A DNA stretch of 64,000 nucleotides from Auanema rhodensis (taxonomy: Eukaryota; Nematoda; Chromadorea; Rhabditida; Rhabditidae): the NCBI GenBank assembly GCA_964057225.1, contig OZ059897.1, positions 15,810,001 through 15,874,000 on the forward strand. Reading direction: 5' to 3'. The number at the start of each line of letters is the position of its first letter. Positions within the stretch are counted from its first letter, which is position 1. Both the position numbers and the translations under genes were made by a program. Of the stretch, positions 14,330 to 26,229 are shown piece by piece. The notes under the pieces were generated by a model. The model did no database searches, was not told the origin of the DNA, and saw only the letters and a program-made list of their open reading frames with translations.

Positions 14330-15084
14330 AAAGCTCATATATTTCTTTCAGTGTCTCTTTTTTCACCACCTTTATCCTTTTCACTTTTTGTCGTTACTTT
14401 TTTTTCGTTCAAATGCTACCTCTTTTGTAAATTGTGTTAATGATTTCACGGGTACTTCCTCTCTTCAATTATAATTTTGCTCTTCCTGCCTCCTACCCAG
14501 GTGAAAACCCTTTTTGTGATTCTGCCCGTACCTACCTTGAATAGTCAAGAGATGTTTTCCGAGTGTATTGTATAGTCTCTCAAATATTGTCTAAAACAGA
14601 GTATGTGTATACTATAATATGGATATTGTTTAAAATATTATAAAATTAATAACAAATTAATTCTATACAGTATTTTAACTTCAACAGAACACAGGCAAAC
14701 ATATAATACAGGATGCGGGTTTATAGTACACAAAACATTATTATTCATACTTATTAACAAGTTTAACATGCATCACATGCTAAAACAGAATTCTACAGAC
14801 CTGTTAGAATCTCCAATATCTACAGCTGGAAATCGTTAAGATTAACAATACAACACAGTACAATTTCATTGAGAAAATATGTAATTGAGAGATGAACGCG
14901 AATTCTGAAAGAATATCATTGAAAACTTCTTGATAAGAACCTTACTGTTTATATACATACATGCATTTCAATTTTAAAAGAAAATTAGTTGAATGTTACA
15001 AGTAAAATTTCAAATGAAAAATGCAGTTAGTTCCATGATGGTAGGAAAGAATCAGACATGCCAAAAAATTGGAAAAAAGTAAAA
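14330..15084. other. Convergent 3' intergenic region
   Basis: Stretch between the unc-53 stop (+) and the capg-1 stop (-). It presumably holds both 3'UTRs. It is AT-rich with no coding potential that I could support and no clear repeat. No unambiguous AATAAA was assigned to either gene. Confidence 0.6.
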
Positions 15085-17690
15085 TCAACACACATTCTCG
15101 ACCTTATTCCTGTCACAAATAGTTTTAACTAGAGTATGAACAAAAACCGTAACCCCATCAACAACTCGACTTTCACAATCAACATCTTTTTCCAGATTCT
15201 AAAATATGAAAAATTTTGAGAATTACTTCAAAACTGACCCTTTGAAGCTTCTTAGCGATATTGAGCAATTTAGGCAAATTTTTTGAATTAATACCATTAA
15301 GGCTGATAACTTTAAGACCATTATCAGTTAAATGTCTGGAATATCATCAAATAATATTTTGTCATTCAAGAAAAACTTACAATGCAGCAATACCTGAACG
15401 ATTATCAACTAATTTCGTTAAAACACCATATAAGAACACAAAAGGCATATTGAATTTACTACACTATAACCAAATATTGATCAAATTAATCAACTCAACT
15501 TTAACGCACCTCCTCGTCATCCAATTTTTGCGATCTTTTGCCAAGCTTTCCAATAAGCTTCGAAGAAAGATGCTCTGTGACAAATATAGTCATACGACCA
15601 AAAGCAAATTTCAGATCATTGTTAGCATCAATTCTATCCATTACCGATAGGAACCCAGCCACTAATTGAAACCTGAATGATAATCAAAAGTAAAAGATAT
15701 TTATATTTTCTCTTACCCTCCAGCTGGGCCCCGCCCTACAAACTTTGTTAAAAAAGTATTAAACAGTTCTTCAAGCTCATATTGAACTTTCCGAGGATTA
15801 CAAAAAATTCTGAAAGAATGTACACAGTGAATGTAATAAGGTAAATCAGAGTACTTGTACAAAATAAGTCCAATTAGCTCTGGCCATCTGAGACAAGAGC
15901 AATACATGAGCCGAAGCAGATGATGTGTAATTGTAACTACATTCTTGTCATCCTTTAAAGCATTAGTAGAAGTAGTTCTTAACACAACATTACTTACACT
16001 ATTAATCAAAACACTTTCCAATAATTGTCGTAATTTTTGAACCACATGATCATCTGATAGCTGTGAAAGTTCAGGATAGGAATATTTTCCAACGGAGGAG
16101 AATCCTCTTTTAACAACAATATCAGTTAAGGCAACGAGGGCAGAAACCTAACACAAATTCCATTAAACAAGCAGAAGCTATTGTACATACTTTCACATCA
16201 ATAGTGTCAATATCTAAACTATGGCGTAACATATGTACATAATTTTGAAAAAGGAAATCATCTAAAGTGCAGACAAGACCAACGAGGCTGCAACCAAGAA
16301 TTCTATGTTTAACATCTGTAGACACAGAAATATGTCCAATCTAAAAAAAAACAATATAAGGCATACAGAAAATATTCTGCATTTACCAGCTTGGTGAAAG
16401 CATTTCTCATCAAAGGATTCACTGATTCTACAGCAGCATAATGAAGAATACTGTTTAACATAATGCCAGCCCTATAGAATAGGTCATAATCGATCTCAAC
16501 ATTTTGATCAGCAACAGTATCCAAGGCATCAGTAGGAAAGTATTCAAAAATAGCATAGCATAGCCAAGAAGTGAACTCCTGAAAATTATCCTCTAGTCAG
16601 ATTATCAATAATTTGAAAACTTCTAAGTGTTCATGACCCCGTATAACATATTCTAACACTTCGTGAACCCCAAACTCAACAAAATCTGTTAACAATTTGA
16701 AAGAAGGTTCACTAATCATATAACACAAAGCATTCATCCATGTTTTCCTATAAAAACAAATTATTGTTGCAATTTGAAATCAAATGTAATATACCTTCCA
16801 ATTTCACATCCTAAATCTAAGCATCGTATTATGATACAAATTTGACGAACACAGAAAAACTTTTTCCGTGAGTTTTTACCCATATCACCTTTTTTGAGAA
16901 AACTAAAATCAGTATTAAAAACAAGATATAACTATATAAAAAACTTTTCAAGTAGAGTAGACAACGAGTTCAGATTAGGAACGATTCGTGAAAGTGCAAT
17001 ATCTCTAGGGCCTGCTTGGTGAGGCATCCGATATAAGTTAAAGACAAATTGTACAAGGCATCTTTGAACAAAAAGATCGTAAAATAAATCTTTTTCGTTT
17101 TTCCTAAATGAAAGTTTATAAATTTAAAGAACATAGTTACAAACGTGATAGCAACTTCAATACTGGCTTTATCATGAATACGATACATTTCCCGATATTC
17201 ATCATCGACATCCCTCAAAAATGAGATGAAATCTACTCCTTCTGTTCGATTTCCTATGGAGCATTCCATAAAATGGGAAAAGGCTACATTCATCTACATA
17301 ATATATGAGAACAAATATCTAAAAATGTAGGTACCACAACAACTGATGTTTCTTCTTGATCCAAAACATCCAAGAAATTCAGAAAAGCTGAAGGAAACGC
17401 AGGTAAATTTTTTTTCCTGCACAATGTTTTTCCAAAAGTAGACTTAAAATCCCATTCTTCAGATAAAGATTGGAGCCAGTTTGGTATCAGCTGTCTTGCT
17501 CCCAAACACCTCAAAGTAGCTGTAAAAAAATTTTTAAAAAGCATTTTGAATAAATCACTTACAATCTTCAGATTCGAAAATATATTTCAAAAAAGTAGAC
17601 AGTTGATCAGAAGCAAAAGAATCGATATGTACATTTCTGGCAATTCTTTCAGCCATTAACAGACGACCCTTTAATATCAGCATTAAAAAC

Positions 17691-17722
<32 letters not shown>

Positions 17723-18889
17723 ATACGGATATTGATGTCTCATCACATAAGTATTTCAAGCATTTATCAATATCTGATTTAGAAGATAATGGTACAAGAC
17801 TGATGGCAGTCTCTCTCACGGAAGACGATTCATCAGCGAGGGATCCGATAATCACTATTTAATAATATTACATATTGATAGAAAAAATAAAACAAACATG
17901 AATTTGCACTAACTAAGTTGCCTTTGGAATCATAAAATTGTTTACATGGAAGGGTAGATATGGCTTGTAGTGCAGCTGTTCGAACACTAGCATCCTATTA
18001 AAAAATATAATGATAGAAATACTTCAAAACATACTCTATCCAGCCGTCTCTGGCACAAAACAGAAGCCCACTGCAGAGCTAACGAAGACGGGATACAAGA
18101 ATCTTTATATTTTTGAGAGCTTATCACTAAAAACATTCCTTAAATTATGATTATAAAGAAAACACAACTTAAATCGGCAGCATCCGATTCTTCCTGCCGT
18201 ACTCGAAACATATATGATATTAAAAGACAAGTTCTAGCCCTGGCATATGAAAAAGCACTTCTATAAAACTGAAAAAAAGCTTATTAAAACGTGAACAAAA
18301 CAAAATTATACCCCATCCACTTCCTGACGAACAACACACATTGGTAGCTCACAATCATTAGCATGACAGCGTATAGCTATCTGAATACATATTTTCATAA
18401 TTTCATGTTTGTTAAAGAACTAAGTATCACTTTGGCTAAAAAATAAAAAAGGGCATCAACACCATTAGAGCTTGCTTCTTCGTGAGCTATCAACTTTCCT
18501 AAACCACTACTCATAGTTCTTAAAAGATCTTCCTGTGATTTCACATCAGACTTTAATTTTATTATTATTATTATTTAGAACATAACGAAAATTAACCTTC
18601 AGAAATATAGCCATTGCTTCCAAAATTTCGGAATCACCAAAAGTACAGTTATTTACTACGCCTTCTAATATTCTTCCAAGTGCCAAACTCCCATTATCTT
18701 GTTTATCTTCAATAATTAAAGTTATAATATAATATATATCTTATTTACCACATGAGCTTTGTTCAGAACTAACAAATTCGGAAAAAAAGCCGTCATCATC
18801 TGATTCCTATACTTGCATATTCATTTTATTAACTTAAATTTCCATAAACATACACAAAGACTATCATCAAAAATATCAACTTCCATCAT
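15085..18889 (-). CDS. capg-1: Condensin complex subunit G (NCAPG/CAPG-1), HEAT-repeat protein
   Basis: HEAT-repeat, kleisin-binding subunit of condensin, needed for mitotic and meiotic chromosome compaction. The start ATG is at 18,889-18,887 (MMEVDIFDDSL), followed by an acidic N-terminus. About 20 short introns follow. Diagnostic segments are DASVRTAALQAI and GSLADESSSVRETAIS (HEAT pairs matching the NPEVRRAVLS region of NCAPG), KCLKYLCDETS, RLLMAERI (compare MRAMSIAQRV) and WDFKSTF. A later block contains VKHRILGCSLVGLVC and DDFLFQNYVHML, which match the NCAPG C-terminal cnd3 region. The C-terminus reads through FCNPRKVQYELEELFNTFL, LDDEECSKFNMPF and KVENVC, with stop TGA at 15,087-15,085. 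The match is to condensin I NCAPG rather than NCAPG2. An (AAT)10 tract lies in one intron. It converges on unc-53 and diverges from the gld-3-like gene. Confidence 0.85.
17691..17720 (+). repeat. (AAT)10 microsatellite in a capg-1 intron
   Basis: Ten uninterrupted AAT units lie inside the intron between the coding segments ending CDETSIS and starting GRLLMAER of the capg-1 gene (transcribed from the minus strand). Confidence 0.95.
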
Positions 18890-19285
18890 CTTCCCACGAG
18901 TTATTGTGTTAATTACAAAGCCGTAGAAATATGTAAACGAAGCTAAATTCAAAATATGGCAAAATGCCAGACAGCCTATAGCAATTGATTAGATCAGATA
19001 ACGGATATTGTTATACCGCGAAGTTTGAATTTCTAGTTTGATCGCGTTAATTGCCAAGATAGTTACAAAACATACCTTAATCAACTTTCTTCTCTCTCTC
19101 TGCTGGTCAATTGATTTTTCTTTCTTTTAATTATATATTTATTTATCATGTCTTTAAGTGATTGTAGAAAACTACTATTCTATATTTATTCTAAATATTC
19201 ATTTGTAAGCGCAACACTGATATTGTATTCTGCACCGTTATATATTTTAATATTAAACTTCAAATTTTCTTTAGATTTTGTACAG
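18890..19285. promoter_or_regulatory. Short divergent promoter, capg-1 / gld-3-like
   Basis: Only 396 nt separate the capg-1 ATG (-) from the gld-3-like ATG (+). The stretch contains a CT-rich run (TCTTCTCTCTCTCTGC at about 19,089-19,104) and, at its right end, the pyrimidine-rich TTTTGTACAG acceptor next to the gld-3 ATG. The position implies a shared regulatory region; no specific factor site was identified. Confidence 0.5.
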
Positions 19286-19288
19286 ATG
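19276..19288 (+). promoter_or_regulatory. Probable spliced-leader acceptor abutting the start codon
   Basis: TTTTGTACAG is immediately followed by the ATG of the gld-3-like gene, with T-rich sequence upstream and no plausible upstream exon in the 396-nt gap. This is the usual layout of an SL1 trans-splice site in nematodes. An upstream in-frame ATG at 19,148 exists, but it lies in sequence with the character of an outron. Confidence 0.5.
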
Positions 19289-22200
19289 GGGGAGGTGATA
19301 AACAGACGTAATCATGATGACAGAAGTCTCCGCTCTGTAGTTGCGGACAGAGGAAATAGTAATCCTGCTGCTAATTATGGACCATCCACCACTTTATTGA
19401 GAATTATGGACTCCAAGGAGTTTTTCTATCACCATGTTCAGCAAACAGACAAAGTTTTTTTCAATTTGTTCACCATTTTTATAATATTAAGCAATTCAGA
19501 TGCTAGATGATAGCAGAAGAAGATCTCGCTTATCTCGAGAACTGCAACGTCGTTCGGAAATGGAGCGTCTGAGACGGAAGGGAGTAAGCCTGGATCACAT
19601 CGTGCCTGTGAATACCTTATTTTTTATTTTAATTTGGGAATTATTGTTATAGACACCAGTACCTGTTGATCAGTTTCTTGTGACATTAACATTGCATGTA
19701 AATCAGACCGAACAAGAAGAACTAACAAATTGTATGGGGTGAGTTTTTAAATCAAAAAATAATGATAATTTACTTCTAGAAATAGATCTAATCTTGATGG
19801 TGTTGCTAAGATATCCGTGGAAACAAACACTATCATAAGAATACCAGACAGAGATGAAGTTGACCCATACTTAAAGTCACAAGTTGGTTTCTCAATCAGC
19901 TTTCGTTATTGGGTTTATATATTAAGGTGACAGTTACTGGGAAATTGGCAAATGTAGAACAAGCAAGATTACGAATTAGGGTATATCATAATACTTACTT
20001 CAAAGTAAATATATATTTTAGGAATGCGGGCTGATTGATGTTATGTTTCCTCTTATAAATGTTAGACCTGAAGTTCCTTTGGGATCACGTGAAAAAATTG
20101 TTCACTATTTACTTGATAAAGAGTTTTCCCGTTTTATTCCTGCTCATCTGCGCGTAATTATCATGGATAGGAACTGCTTATTTAAGGTTTGATTTGAAAA
20201 CTTTTCAAATCTATGTTGTATGTATTAATGTTTTGTTTTTAGCAGAGTTTCATTGTAAAAATTGTTGGTAGGACTACAGATGAGAAGATAATTAATGAAA
20301 CTATTCTCAGGTTACTTGACTTATTCTATACCCCTGAAATGGCCGCTCAGGTATATATGCAAATTAGATAATGTTTTTCATTCTTCTGTTCAATAGGTGC
20401 CTCTAGCCACACAAGTTGATATGCCGTCTTGTCATAGATTCATAGTTGTCGGCCATGGTGAGGCTATTAACAACAATTTGGTAATAAAAAATATAATATC
20501 TTATACAAGTTAATATTTAGTTGGCCATTGCCAAAATTACAAACACTAGCATTCTCTTTCCTGCTCCTTCTATTGGTGACAGCCCTGTATTTTCTTGTTT
20601 TATTCTTGGAAACCTTGATGTTCTCCAAAAGACAAGAATGTATCTTCAGGTAACCTTCATGTACTGTCCGTTTTATTCTTTATTTTAGGGATTATTGCCT
20701 GCCCAGCTTAGCTTCACAATATATGATAGTGATCTGAGCTATGAACGAGAAACTGACGTAAGAAATTTATTGTGAAGATTTGAATACTTTAATCTTTTTA
20801 CAGAGCACTTACAAGCATTTCGACCGTAACTCACAAGTCTTCCTTAGAGTGCAACCTTCTGAGTTGCAGCCTTTGGTTCGCCTTCCTAATGACCCCCTCA
20901 TAGTATATAGTTATTCATGTTACATGTTTATTTTTTCCGTTTTCAGCACTATTTTTGTTTGTCTACAAGAGAGTACAATGTCAATAGGATGTACTCTGTA
21001 GTGGATTTAACTGTTCGAGGAAGCGATTCATCCAAAATTCCTGTACCGCCGACTAATAGCATGTTCCATCAATTAATTCCGCTTTTGAGCGATCCTTCGC
21101 ATTTCTTAAATTTCAAGGTAGTAGCATATCAATATAAAATACTGATTTTCAACTTTAGAGTAGAGCAGATCCCAAAAATTTTCATATACCCCCCACCAGA
21201 CGAGAAATGCTGGCTACGGATAATCATCTCCGAAATGAAACACCGATACCAGTAGATCCTAGCAGCCGCATGCACGCTGTTGCAGAATCAGGTAAATTAT
21301 TCATTCCCAGTTTTATAATTTTGGTTAGCTGATTCGTGTTGTCTTTCACAAACTTCTTACGATGGTTGTTCTGGAAGACCGCGTTCTTCCGTTCAGAAAC
21401 TGGACGAAAACAGTTAGCCTAGTTTGATTTGCTTTCTTTCAACTCTTCCTTCAGTGTACCCAGTATATCCTCATAGAACTCGCGTTCAAAATAATGATTT
21501 AAGGTTCAATAATACTCCTTTTTACGGAAATAGTTTGTTATTCTGAATGTGAGGTTATAACTATTTATATTTTCAGAATCATTTCGTCCCTACAATAACG
21601 CCCGTTTACGAACAAATGATAAGCGAGTAAGATCTTTTCAGTTTTCTAATAAACGTGTTTTTTCTAAGCCACCATATGGGATTACAAAAGCTAACTTAAG
21701 ATATTCCCCATTTACCCCCAATAAGAGTGAACTTCCACTTAAACCTAAAATAAAAGAGGATAATGAAGTATATTATGCTTTAAATGGTGGTTGTGCGCGG
21801 AGAGTGTGAATTTCATTTTCAATATTTCTAGATAGTGAAATAAGCGGAATGAATCAAAGTATTGATGTCGACAGGTCTAAACGGTTTATAGTTCTAGAAT
21901 TTCTAGACAACTTGGTATGTTTTCAGTAGTCGTCCTATTACAGAGGAAAATGGTTATCGCTATGCCTCTCAGCCTTCACGTTTACAAGTATTTAACATCA
22001 AATTTATTTATGTTTATGAATCATATATTCAGCCTCGTCGTGAGCATCATTATGAAGAAAAAGTACAATTACGATATCGTGCTGCCGCTGTTGCTGCTGC
22101 ACCGTGTGAAGATGAGAACATCCCTAAAAAGTCTACAACAGAGAGCTCTGTGCAGTATACGGAACCTCCAATGTCTCCGTCAGGTGACACATCACGAAGG

Positions 22201-22564
22201 TAGCGATTATATGTGTGTTTCTTATGTTGCGATAATTTTTCAGAATGAATGTTATGGAACTTATAATGAAAGCAGCAGAAGAGCCTCAGTCAGCTGCAAG
22301 GAATCGTGAAATGAAGGAATCAGTAAGTATCTATATCGTGTTCCTCAGAAATGAATAAGTATAGAATGATGATGATCTTGAAGAGAAACAGCATCGAACT
22401 TACGCCGAGATCCTTGAGGGCAAGACCAATATGGATCGAACCTTTTTAAACGATCAGATATACTCTAGAGAGTAAGCTTTTTCTTAAAAACTTATTACTA
22501 TTGGGTAATAATTGGGAAAAAATATTTCTAATATAGGCCTTATGAACAATGGGACTACGTTTAG
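19286..22564 (+). CDS. gld-3: Bicaudal-C/GLD-3 family KH-domain protein
   Basis: Relative of Bicaudal-C. In C. elegans, GLD-3 is a BicC-family partner of the GLD-2 cytoplasmic poly(A) polymerase and of FBF in germline translational control. The ATG at 19,286 directly follows a TTTTGTACAG acceptor, so trans-splicing probably sets this start. Early exons: 19286-19453, 19500-19583, 19653-19738, 19780-19882 and 19927-19980. KH-like units contain VPVDQFLVTLTLHVNQTEQE, ANVEQARLRIRECGLIDVMF (compare BicC GVESARVRIRELLPLVLMF), VPLATQVDMPSCHRFIVVG and KTRMYLQGLLPAQLSF. The canonical GXXG loops are not preserved (GNRS, GHGE). The C-terminal half is low in recognisable domains, and no SAM domain was seen. 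The last exon ends in YEQWDYV and TAG at 22,562-22,564. GLD-3 is favoured over BCC-1 because the loops are degenerate; BicC-family membership is firmer than the exact orthology. Confidence 0.75.
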
Positions 22565-23219
22565 CCCTGCACAAGAGTTCAGTTGTCTAACCCCAATGCC
22601 TTTGAATATATCTGAACATATAAATTCGCATTAATTCTAATAAGCTCAAGGATTCTCCCTTCTATTAAAACGGTCAAGAGGACTTTGCATACTTAAAATT
22701 ATTGTACGTTTCATTTTTTGTTTGCGTCACTTTTTCAAAATTCTAGTAGTCATCTTTCTTTCTAGATAATAGTTTTAGAAGTAAGCTCTTTGTACTCCCC
22801 GTAATTACACACGTCTTTGAATATTTTTTGACTTGTCCTCTTTTCTAACTCAAGGACCTTTTTCATTTTCCACATTATATATGCATGGTATAATTTTTCT
22901 AACCCAATCCGTTTTATATTTATTCCCACTTGTTCATCTCCATAAAATAAAAAAAATAAAAAAAATCGGAGGTATATTGATTGTGCTCTGTAAACATTAC
23001 TTGCATACATGTCGGGTTCATTCGTTTGTTACATAATTCCACCTCTTCTTTAGATTTTGTATCAATATATGGAAGTTGCGCCGTTGTGCGATTGGTGTCC
23101 AACTTTGTTTTATGTAACTGTATCAGGTTAATAAAAACTTGAACAATTTCTCGTATGTATTTTTCATTTCAACCAACATGATCAACAATCAACAATAAAA
23201 TATAACTATAAATACATTA
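22565..23219. other. Convergent 3' intergenic region
   Basis: Lies between the stop of the gld-3-like gene (+) and the stop of the MPHOSPH6-like gene (-). It is T-rich, consistent with a long gld-3 3'UTR. An AATAAA at about 23,132, in GGTTAATAAAAACTTG, is a reasonable poly(A) signal for the plus-strand gene. No gene was supported here. Confidence 0.5.
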
Positions 23220-23989
23220 TCAAACGTCCTCATTAGGTTTCAAAAATTTATGATTGCTTTCTTCGGCCCATGCCTTTTCCGCAGTTCGTTTTCGAATGGA
23301 TGTTTCATCAAAGTTAATTTTCTTTGTTTCATTGATCATTTCCTGCAAAAGTCATTATATTAATAATTTGATCCCAAATTTAAAAATAATAGGGAATACA
23401 ATGACATACTGATCTATCTGCCTTAGATGCAAATTTCTTTTTAAGGGCGGATGACGCATTTCTTCCCAGACTACAAATTCTAATAAATAAAAAGATTTTT
23501 AAAAAATTCAAACGTTTGAGCCATTTCTTCACTATCTACGTCCACGCCTTCTTCAGAGTCATCATCAGAATCTTCACCTCGTCTAATTCGTTCATAATAT
23601 AACATGAGCTTCTAAGACAATACTAATCATGTGAATATAATAATAAGATAATAGTCACCTCTACTTCTGGATTAAAGCCTTTAAAAGACATTCTACCGAA
23701 TTTCAAGTTTTCTAACACACTGATGTCCCTTACAATTTCAATACCACTGAAACAAAGAATAACAATAATCGTATAAGCAATGCCTACCCTGCTTCTTTCG
23801 TTGCAATATCATCACCAATATACGTTTTAACTAACTCGGCATCTTTTTTTTTCTGTTCACTCCGTTTTATTCTCTGCTTCGTTTTTTGCATAAACTATAA
23901 TATATTATGCTTCGAAAACTATGATTTAAACAGAAACTTACCTTCATATCTAAAACTTCTCTTGAAATTTTCTTTCTAGCATTATCCAT
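23220..23989 (-). CDS. MPHOSPH6: M-phase phosphoprotein 6 (MPP6), nuclear exosome cofactor
   Basis: Small basic/acidic protein of the MPP6 family, an RNA-binding cofactor of the nuclear exosome in 5.8S rRNA 3'-end processing. The ATG is at 23,989-23,987, giving MDNARKKISREVLDMK; the next exon continues FMQKTKQRIKRSEQ, which parallels human LLRMKFMQR. The diagnostic block LKFGRMSFKGFNPEVE followed by KLML is almost identical to the human family signature. An acidic DSDDDSEEGVDVDSEEMA segment follows, then AEKAWAEESNHKFLKP and stop TGA at 23,222-23,220. The length is about 150 residues, normal for the family. It has several exons with introns of about 45-60 nt. The match is strong; no alternative family fits. 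Confidence 0.88.
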
Positions 23990-24582
23990 GGTTACAAATA
24001 TGTTTAGATTTATTCGAATTATCAAATAGCAAGATCCAAATTACGTGATAGTTAGGTAGAAGTACCGGCTAACACAAGCTCGAAAATTATACAGGAAACA
24101 CCTACATAAAAAAAGTCGAAATTGCGTATTTTTTTATATACGTATACGTTTTCGCGGACTACTCTGTTTATTAACACATTCTGGACGGCGTGACGGTCTG
24201 TAAATTAAACAATTAAAAAGTTAAAAAAGTTGATTTTACTTGTTACTTTCAATAATATGTAAATGAACAACACGGAAATGATCTAAAAAAGGGAAATAAA
24301 TCAAAACTAAGATAAAAGGATAAAAAAAACTGTCAAATTTTCTTACAATTTTTTTTCAGTTTTGAACGTACAGCATACTTTAAACTTAATTTATTTTTGC
24401 TTGAGAACTTACTGGGATTAGATATCAAGTTGAATGAAAGAAAAGATATCACTCTTCACATGCCTAAAATTTGAGTTATAGATCCTTTTTAATTATTAAA
24501 GTTATGCCCCCACCATCTTGCTTATATCATCTACAGAATAATAACATTTAATAAAAAAAAATTATTTTTCAATACACGAATG
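23990..24582. other. Intergenic stretch, no gene seen
   Basis: AT-rich sequence upstream of the MPHOSPH6-like gene. It probably holds that gene's promoter. No ORF or repeat could be supported. Confidence 0.5.
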
Positions 24583-24780
24583 TCAACAAGACGTAAAACA
24601 ATTTGGACAATAAGGCTTTAAACATTCACTACACATCTTTCTTGTTTTCTTTGTTGATGCCGATGCTTCTTTTCTGTTCTTTCCTTCTCGCTCTTGTGCA
24701 TAACACCCAAAACAGCGCTTCCTACTGTCAGGCCTTTTTCCATGTTCACAAGAAGTGGTCGCGATGTACGTATATCTTTT
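24583..24780 (-). mobile_element. Isolated piggyBac-type transposase C-terminal cysteine domain (remnant)
   Basis: On the minus strand an open segment runs from just after a TAG (24,783-24,781) to TGA (24,585-24,583). It contains HGKRPDSRKRCFGCY, then KKTRKMCSECLKPYC and PNCFTSC. The C-x2-C ... C-x2-C-x5-C-x2-C spacing in a Lys/Arg-rich tail resembles the C-terminal cross-brace zinc domain of piggyBac-like transposases. No DDD catalytic core, start codon or terminal repeats were found upstream, and the adjacent sequence does not read as transposase. It is therefore either a decayed fragment or the last exon of an unrecognised gene. Family assignment is by cysteine pattern only. Confidence 0.4.
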
Positions 24781-25282
24781 CTAGCTTCTTAAATTGAATC
24801 AAAATCAGGAAGATCTTCTATAATTTTGATTTTGAAAGCCGTTATAGAGATTTTGGCATCGGTGAAGCTTGAAGCTGATAACTTCTACATCGATTCTGAG
24901 GATTCTGATTGGGAGGGAAATCTGTGTGGAGTTGTTTCCTGTGATGAAGATTAAATGGAAGAGGATGTACTGGAGTAATGTTAAATGAATATATGATTTA
25001 TTCTATTAAATTGTTTGTTCTCACTTTGTATATATTGGTATAAGAAAGATTTTGAACAGTTGTTTAAACTAGGAGGAAGCAATTGCGTGCTATTATTTAA
25101 ATCGGAATATTATGCATTCGGCCATTTTCTCGTTTGATGGTTTAAGATTGTTGAACTCTAACATTGGTATTGAAATATTGTTCTTTTTCTTTCTTTTAGT
25201 TAACAAAGTGAAATAAAATTTATTGTACTGATTCAATATATAGGTATAAAGGAATGCTTAGGTTCACAAATGAACTAGGAAT
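24781..25282. other. Intergenic stretch with a short plus-strand acidic ORF
   Basis: Contains a short plus-strand open segment at about 24,867-24,954 reading DNFYIDSEDSDWEGN and ending in a stop. I do not recognise it. It could be a remnant linked to the transposase-like segment on the left. The rest is AT-rich and presumably includes the 3'UTR of the downstream qdpr-1 gene. Confidence 0.3.
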
Positions 25283-26229
25283 TTAAACATTTTCCACTGT
25301 TGTTTCACTATTGACAGTGGTTAGCTTGAGAAGACTTCCAGAGGAAGGACGAGATGAACCAGAAACCCAATTGTGGAATTGCTCAGCAATCCAGCTCATG
25401 CTTGTCCATCTTAAAGAAAAATTCTAATGATACTTATTGTGCATTTGGATCTTACGTTCCGAAATCAGCTTTTGGCATCCACTTTCTATTCATAGGAGTG
25501 TCAAGTGTGATAGGAAGAATAGCAAGTACAGTAGAATTCTTTGGTAGCCCTGAGCCTTCGGCAGCCAGAGACTTAACAAGTTGATGAACTGCTGCCTTGG
25601 CCATACCATATCCAATCATTCCTGGGGTACCACTGGTTGCCTAAAAAAATAATTACTAATGTTATATCTCTACGATCTTACAGCCGCAGCCCCAGTAAGT
25701 TGAAGAAGTCCTCCTTCTTTCAAATGTTTAGATGCTATACTAGCAGCAATAGAACTACTCCAAACTGACTGTTTCCACATCATACTACTGTTCTATAAAA
25801 CGAAGAGAAATTGTTGAACTCGTTATGTATGTTATTTATAGAAACCTTAATGAAATCACTGTTAGAAGCATCTCCCCCAGCCCATCCTCCGGCAACACAG
25901 AAAATTCCATCTACTGGCTCACTGACCGCGGCGGAAACTCTGAAAGTATTCCAATTAAGACTTTTATAATAATTATATACAAAATAGAATGTTAACAAAC
26001 TTTTCAAGAATATATTTTTCTTGTTCGATCCAATCAGCATTTGAATCAACTTGAATATTAACATCGGCCTGATCGTTGGCAGCAAGGTCAATACTTAGAG
26101 TCCACTAAAGTTGAATTTAAGAAAAGAATTGGTGAAAAGGCATACGAAGTTTTGTTTCTTGAAGAAATCTAGTATGGTAGAACCTAGAGCCCCCTTTCCT
26201 CCATAAATAATAACTTTGCCTGAAGACAT
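25283..26229 (-). CDS. qdpr-1: Dihydropteridine reductase (quinoid)
   Basis: Short-chain dehydrogenase that reduces quinonoid dihydrobiopterin with NAD(P)H, regenerating the tetrahydrobiopterin cofactor of the aromatic amino acid hydroxylases. The ATG is at 26,229-26,227. The N-terminus has the nucleotide-binding glycine motif (YGGKGALGS) followed by [14 protein letters not shown]. The core contains [15 protein letters not shown] and [14 protein letters not shown]. The catalytic Y-x3-K is in [19 protein letters not shown]. The C-terminal part has [15 protein letters not shown] and then [14 protein letters not shown], equivalent to NRPSSGSLIQVVTT of human QDPR. Stop TAA is at 25,285-25,283. 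Length is about 240 residues, as expected. It is transcribed away from the dnj-17 homologue. Confidence 0.93.

Noticed and set aside
15261-15650. 129-codon plus-strand ORF.
   Set aside because: It is antisense to the last exons of capg-1, which read continuously on the minus strand with good splice sites.
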